Origin: Caulochytrium protostelioides
Lineage: Eukaryota; Chytridiomycota; Caulochytriomycetes; Caulochytriales; Caulochytriaceae
Assembly: GCA_003615045.1 (NCBI GenBank)
Contig: ML014148.1
Coordinates: 62,001-126,000, forward strand
Direction: 5' to 3'
DNA: 64,000 bases
Shown: positions 59,714 to 64,000 of the stretch, piece after piece
Layout of the letters: every line of letters begins with the position of its first letter
How positions within the stretch are numbered: the first letter of the stretch is position 1
Position numbers and translations under genes: made by a program
The notes under the pieces: generated by a model
Databases searched by the model: none
Seen by the model: the letters and a program-made list of their open reading frames with translations, nothing else
What the model was told of the DNA's origin: nothing

Positions 59714-61669
59714 CTAGGGCCGGGGGGAGTCCGATTTGAGGAACTCGTAGATCTGATACATGAGGGGCACGCGATGAATATCTGCCGCCGACCACATCTG
59801 GTGATGCAAGCCACGGAACTCACTCAAGCGGATCATGTCCGGATATTTGCGCTTCAGCGCCTTTTGGCCCTCCGGATCGATCACTTCATCGAGGAGGTCG
59901 TACGCGACAAAGGTCGGCGTCTTGAGCACTTCGTTCTGGTACAGCCGGTCCTCCGGGATCAGGTTTTTTGTCTTGGGAGACGGATTGAGCTCAGCCTTCG
60001 TCAGCCAGATGCTTGCGGCGGCCGCAGAGCCTGACACCTCGCCGTCCGTTTCACCGGGAAGCGCGGTCAGGTCGTCACCGATGCGCTTGATTTCGCTGAG
60101 CCACCGATAGGACGCGCCGCTGATCATGCGGCTCGGGTCGTCATACTTGAGCACCGCCTCAAACTGCATCAGGAATCGTGTGTACGACGTCATGGTGCAC
60201 GTGCGGTAGTAGTCCACAGTCAGCTCGACCTTTGGCGGCTCGTAGTACCACGGCAGCGTATCGCAAACGCTGCCCTGCCACCGGTTGAGGAAGTCAAAGA
60301 GGCGGTAGCCGACGCCGCGACTGCGCAAGCGCACCGCGGGGCTCGTCAGGGCCACCCGCTGGAAGACGTCCGGATGGCGCATCGCAGCGCGGATCGCAAT
60401 CACACCGCCGAGACTGTGGCCGCGCATCACGATCGGAATATGCTCGTAGTCCATGGCTTCGCGCCACGGCAGAATCACTTCGGTGAGGACCTGGTCGAAA
60501 TCATCGTCATACTCTTGGTACGAGTTGATGGTGCCGAGATGCGGACGGCTGCACATGCGCGCCGTGTTGACGCCCTGCCCGCGGTGGTCGTACATCCAGA
60601 CATCCCATCCCATCGACAGAGCGTCATGCAGATCCTCGCGGTAGCGCAGGAACGTCTCAGTGCGGCCGTTCACAATGATCAGGATTTTAGACGGAGGACG
60701 GCCCGAGATATCCATCTGGCTCCAGTGCCGGCCCTGCAGGGTGATAAACTGGCCGTTGGGGAACGGGATCTTCGACTCGATCGTGAAGTTCCGGCCGGCG
60801 GCCCAGAGATGGTGCATGCGGTCATGCCATAGGGCGGGCAGATGGCGCTCCAGCGTCAAGCGGAGTTCCGAGATGGCCGGCGGCGGTATCGGCATACTCA
60901 GCAGCACGGGCCGTGGTTTCGGCGGCAGCGTGGTTTTGATCGCGCTCGTCCGCTTGTTCATCGTTTTCCACAGCAGCTCCGTCAGGCGGCCCTCGGCCAC
61001 CAGCTCGGCCAGGCCAGGCTCGTCCTCCGCATGGTTAAAAGACCACCCCCAGATGGATCCGGGGCTCGCGACCACCTGGCTCGCCAGACTGGATGTCTCA
61101 GCATTTTGGCCCGCTGTGCTCGGGCTCATCGCTTCATCGCTCATGATATCCTGATCGACCGTATCCTGGTCAACCGTTTCTTGGTCAACCGTATCCTGGC
61201 TGGCGCTGTCTTGGCTGGCGGCAGCTGGATGGACGAGTGTGTTGCGATGAGCATCGGCGCCGTCAGCCGCCTCGACCAGGCCCCTGGTCCTATCTTGCTC
61301 AGCGTCCGAGGTGGACTTGTCCTCAGCGTCAGGATCATAATCGAAATCAGAATCAGAATCAGCAGTCGCCTGACGGGGCCACCACACGAAGAGAGAGCGC
61401 CCTTCCGAAGCATCAGCCAATGCAGGCGGCGTGCGGTCCCGGGTCGGGAGCGACGGCATCGCGTCCAAGCGATCCAGCCTGGCCATCTCGAGCATCTCGC
61501 CGTCAGCATGCGGCGGCGCCGACTTCCGGGGCGGCGGCGCGTCTTCGCTGTCCAGCGGGCCGAATGGGCTGGCTCGGGCGTCGCGCAACCCCAGACTCAG
61601 GAGAGCGGTCAGCAGCGCAAGGCTGAGGCTGAGGCATGAGAGACATCGCAGGAGGCGGGAGGTCGCCAT
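59714..61669 (-). CDS. Alpha/beta hydrolase, lysophospholipase (PldB/monoacylglycerol lipase) type, with signal peptide
   Basis: I start the 651-aa protein at the ATG at 61669 because MATSRLLRCLSCLSLSLALL begins a good signal peptide or anchor, cut perhaps near DARA. An in-frame ATG at 61945 lies beyond a TATA-like element and gives a non-secretory start. Residues about 35-225 are acidic and disordered. The hydrolase domain starts near 240. It shows ILIIVNGRTETFLRY (oxyanion region), WDVWMYDHRGQGVN, the nucleophile elbow GHSLGG with S419, LTSPAVRLRS, an acidic residue in LLDEVIDPEG near 600 and the catalytic His in RGLHHQMWS near 621. YDHRGQG and the elbow are typical of the Hydrolase_4/PldB group, which cleaves lysophospholipids or monoacylglycerols. 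The substrate is not known. Export or lumenal location is inferred. Confidence 0.87.
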   Translation of the reverse strand: MATSRLLRCLSCLSLSLALLTALLSLGLRDARASPFGPLDSEDAPPPRKSAPPHADGEMLEMARLDRLDAMPSLPTRDRTPPALADASEGRSLFVWWPRQATADSDSDFDYDPDAEDKSTSDAEQDRTRGLVEAADGADAHRNTLVHPAAASQDSASQDTVDQETVDQDTVDQDIMSDEAMSPSTAGQNAETSSLASQVVASPGSIWGWSFNHAEDEPGLAELVAEGRLTELLWKTMNKRTSAIKTTLPPKPRPVLLSMPIPPPAISELRLTLERHLPALWHDRMHHLWAAGRNFTIESKIPFPNGQFITLQGRHWSQMDISGRPPSKILIIVNGRTETFLRYREDLHDALSMGWDVWMYDHRGQGVNTARMCSRPHLGTINSYQEYDDDFDQVLTEVILPWREAMDYEHIPIVMRGHSLGGVIAIRAAMRHPDVFQRVALTSPAVRLRSRGVGYRLFDFLNRWQGSVCDTLPWYYEPPKVELTVDYYRTCTMTSYTRFLMQFEAVLKYDDPSRMISGASYRWLSEIKRIGDDLTALPGETDGEVSGSAAAASIWLTKAELNPSPKTKNLIPEDRLYQNEVLKTPTFVAYDLLDEVIDPEGQKALKRKYPDMIRLSEFRGLHHQMWSAADIHRVPLMYQIYEFLKSDSPRP

Positions 61670-63113
61670 GAAGGCAAGCGGGGAAGGCGAGCGGTACCAC
61701 AGACCACGGGCGCGGCAACGAGCGCGGATCTTCCGCGAGGCGACGGATCGATCTTCATGCACGGCGCCGGGAGGCCAACGGTGGGAGAGGGGGGAGACGG
61801 TCGACGCGGTGGCGATGAACACGGAACACTCGCCGGAAGGAGCAACACTCCAGGGTCCTATATAAATAGAGGGGCGGGGGGCAGCTAAAAACAAAGAGAG
61901 AAGCGTCCGACCATCACAACAAGGCGATGTGTCCCCCCAGTTCATACTCAGCGACGCCGCTCGAGACAGTGAGAGCGGTTCATGTGTATCATGAGCCAGC
62001 GAGATGTCACTTGCATGCTCACAGTCCTGTGTTGCTTGTCTAAGCTTCCGTCTCGGATGACTGTACGCCGCGTCCGCGCAGACCGATGATGAATCAACCC
62101 GCTGCCAAAAGGAGAGCCAAGCATCGCCCGTTCGTCACCGGCGCGATGGGCGACACCAGGTTACCAGCGCCGCCTTCGCCGCCATCGCCGGTGGCCGCTA
62201 TCAGCCGTTCCGGCCGCGACTGCGCGAGTCTGGCCGCTGCTTAGAGGGGGGTTTGAAACGTGTATCCAGGGGTCAAAAAAAGAGCGCCGCCGTCTCTTGG
62301 TGCGGCAAGAGGCCGTGTCCACCCGTGGCCGATGTCACTTTTTTGTCTTTTTCCGAAGTGTTCCGAAACATTTTTCGGTGTGGCCGCTGGGCCGCGGCGC
62401 CCGACGAGTGCGCCAACAACACGCCTCTTTTGCTGGTCAGACCCTGGCCTTTCGCAAGAAGCCTCCTCCTGCTGGTTCATCGACGAGCGGCATGGACGAG
62501 CGGCAGGTGCGCGGCAGGTGAGGGCAGGAGCCGCCATCGCCGCCGACGGCACGGATGACCCAAGCGCGCCAGCAGCGGCGACATGATTTCAGGATGATTT
62601 CAGGACCATCCAGAACATGACGTTACCGGCCGCTCGGTAGGAAGCCGTGGGGCTTGCTTCGGCCTCTCGTCTCCCCGCTGGTCTTGTCTTGCCTCTGGTC
62701 TTTTTGATCAGCTCTCCGTCGGACTCACATGTCAATCGACCGCTCGCGAAAAAAAAAAGATGGTCACAGGCCGAACTGGCAATGGCCAGATCATGGCGCA
62801 CGGGGGGTCCGCCGTCATGCTTCACCACGCCGCTGCCGTTGCCGTTGTCATCATGGATATGAAGTGGAGACCCCCTCATGCAAAACGATTCGTCACGGGT
62901 ACATCATGCAAATCGTCTACAGACGAGCAAGTCTGATGATTTCGTTCCGCTTGACAGCTTCGTCATGTTGAAAAGGGGTCTCGACCCATCGGCACCGCTG
63001 CATCTCCCCTGTGCCATGCAGCCTCCGCCCCCACGGCCCTGTAGTGCTCGCGTCGATGGCCACGCCCGGTCTGCTCCACCTGCCGATCCTCGCTGCCGCC
63101 GCGCTATGCCACG
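61670..63113. other. Divergent intergenic region
   Basis: Upstream region of the hydrolase (-) and of the F-box-like gene (+). An A-run is at about 62749-62758. Frames such as 62241-62586 on both strands have no similarity. No RNA gene is seen. Confidence 0.5.
61855..61870 (-). promoter_or_regulatory. TATA-box-like element upstream of the hydrolase
   Basis: CTATATAAATAGA (plus-strand reading) is nearly symmetric and reads TATTTATATAG on the minus strand, about 190 nt before the hydrolase ATG at 61669. It stands out in GC-rich surroundings and favours 61669 over the upstream ATG at 61945 as start. Confidence 0.5.
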
Positions 63114-64000
63114 ATGGTGGCTTTGATTGCACCCGCGGCCGAAGCCCACGCGCGACCGGCATCCCCGTCCGCCGCGTCTTTGCCGACGCCGTCATCGGTA
63201 TCAATCGCCAGCACGATGGCAACCACCCCGCCGCCACCGGCGCTGCCACTCCGTCCACGGCGATTGACGTCGTGTGGTCAAGAGGCCATGGGGATCTCCT
63301 CGCCGACACCGGTGCCGGCGCCGGTGGCAACGCCGATATCGACGTCGCCATTGGCGCTCAGTCAGCCGCCGGCGTACACCCGTTTTGTGCCGATGGTATT
63401 GGAACTGCTCGGGGACGACCCGGCGGCGCTGCAGGAGTGCGGCCGGGTGTCGCGGCTGTGGCGCAGCGAAGCTCGGCGCGTATACTACCGCCAGCGGGCG
63501 CCGCGGTCCTGCCGCCATCTGGTGGCGCTGCTGGATACGGCGCACCGTAACCCGACGCTGGCCAGGCACCTCATCCAGCTGGATATGGGCCAGGTGCCGC
63601 TGCTCTACTGGCCGATCTCGCACCGGGAGCCGCCAGTGCCGGGGGTCGTGTATCCGCTGTCGTGGCCGGCGCTGCGCCTCGCTCCGACCCTGATGCGCGG
63701 CGGTCCATTCAACCACGTGGCGCGACTCAGCGTGCAGGCCATCGCATGGGACACGCTGCAGACGCTCGTCGAGTCGATGCCGCAGCTGCAGAACCTCTGC
63801 GCGCGCGAGATCTGGCAAGCCGCCGGCTCCGGTATGGCGCCGTTTGACCAAATCGGGGTTCGCGCGCCGACCGGTGTCCAGGCCCCCGACGGGGCGGACG
63901 GCGATGACGCGACCACGGATGCGGCCAGCGAGCTGACGCGGGCGCTGGCGCCTTGGCGACGACTCCGTGTTCTCCGGCTTGAGTGGCAGCAGCGCGACAT
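63114..64000 (+). CDS. F-box-like protein, partial at right edge
   Basis: A frame without stop runs from about 63114 to the window end; the start could be the ATG at 63114 or the one at 63216. After a Pro/Ala/Ser-rich leader, the segment FVPMVLELLGDDPAALQECG followed by RVSRLWRSEARRVYYRQ has the F-box pattern (L.EIL..L.....L..C..V...W...A). Later segments (LARHLIQLDMGQ, FNHVARLSVQAI, LVESMPQLQNLC, RRLRVLRLEW) look like leucine-rich repeats, the usual substrate-binding part. Such proteins act as substrate receptors of SCF ubiquitin ligases. At least 295 residues are present and the C-terminus is missing. Competing frames on both strands are shorter and less protein-like. Confidence 0.65.
   Translation, partial: MVALIAPAAEAHARPASPSAASLPTPSSVSIASTMATTPPPPALPLRPRRLTSCGQEAMGISSPTPVPAPVATPISTSPLALSQPPAYTRFVPMVLELLGDDPAALQECGRVSRLWRSEARRVYYRQRAPRSCRHLVALLDTAHRNPTLARHLIQLDMGQVPLLYWPISHREPPVPGVVYPLSWPALRLAPTLMRGGPFNHVARLSVQAIAWDTLQTLVESMPQLQNLCAREIWQAAGSGMAPFDQIGVRAPTGVQAPDGADGDDATTDAASELTRALAPWRRLRVLRLEWQQRD

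Noticed and set aside
61670-61945. Upstream in-frame ATG at 61945 as start of the hydrolase
   Set aside because: It lies upstream of the TATA-like element and would bury the signal peptide that begins at 61669.

Overview
This is eukaryotic nuclear DNA, GC-rich, with about 20 genes on both strands, mostly single-exon. Where introns occur they have GT..AG ends and are usually 115-170 nt long; one in RPS20 is about 1.26 kb. The gene content points to a fungus that still has animal-like families: a LRRC40 orthologue, a possible Cep192/SPD-2-like centrosomal protein, an EndoU ribonuclease and a Ki-67-like protein, next to fungal-type genes (HOM6, AIM24, a fungal-style LtrA-like membrane protein, CAB5 with a C-terminal membrane segment). 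A zoosporic, early-diverging fungus (chytrid-like) fits best. That is an inference from content and not a database result.

Layout. 1-961 has no gene. 962-3349 (+) encodes LRRC40, convergent with a 1,870-aa disordered protein ending in two Ig-like modules (3588-9200, -). RPS20 (-) has two exons, 11902-11785 and 10519-10269, around a long intron. After a GC-rich, repeat-laden gap comes a 1,812-aa polyQ/polyH protein with Cys-pair zinc-binding modules (14681-20119, -). Homoserine dehydrogenase (21254-22432, -) is divergent from a small protein with a UAP56-binding motif (23740-24573, +). 24890-34201 (-) is one 9.3-kb exon for a 3,103-aa protein that looks like a fungal Ki-67: N-terminal FHA domain, a Ki-67/RepoMan-type PP1-docking segment, a row of short GL-x-x-L-x-x-TP repeats and a basic tail. 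RNASEH2B (five exons, +) and the SNARE BOS1/GOSR2 (-) follow.

38.2-41.2 kb is a less GC-rich, decayed island. It holds an interrupted unknown frame (-) and a broken Fanzor (eukaryotic TnpB/OMEGA RuvC nuclease) relic (+). Then come an LtrA-like membrane protein (+), AIM24 (+), a TRIC-like membrane protein (-), a peroxisomal half-size ABC transporter of subfamily D (-), the complex I assembly factor NDUFAF3 (-), dUTPase (+), dephospho-CoA kinase with a 22-nt first exon (-), an EndoU ribonuclease with a YGQQQ-repeat N-terminus (+), a secreted or anchored lysophospholipase-like hydrolase (-), and an F-box-like protein running off the right edge (+).

The genes are housekeeping and unlinked in function; there is no operon-like grouping. 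Mitochondrial functions (AIM24, NDUFAF3), peroxisomal lipid import (ABCD), nucleotide and genome hygiene (dUTPase, RNase H2B) and mitotic chromosome or centrosome proteins (Ki-67-like, Cep192-like) are represented. The strongest candidates for something new are the fungal Ki-67-like giant protein and the Fanzor relic. Most predicted starts here use the first in-frame ATG rather than longer frames opened by GTG or TTG.
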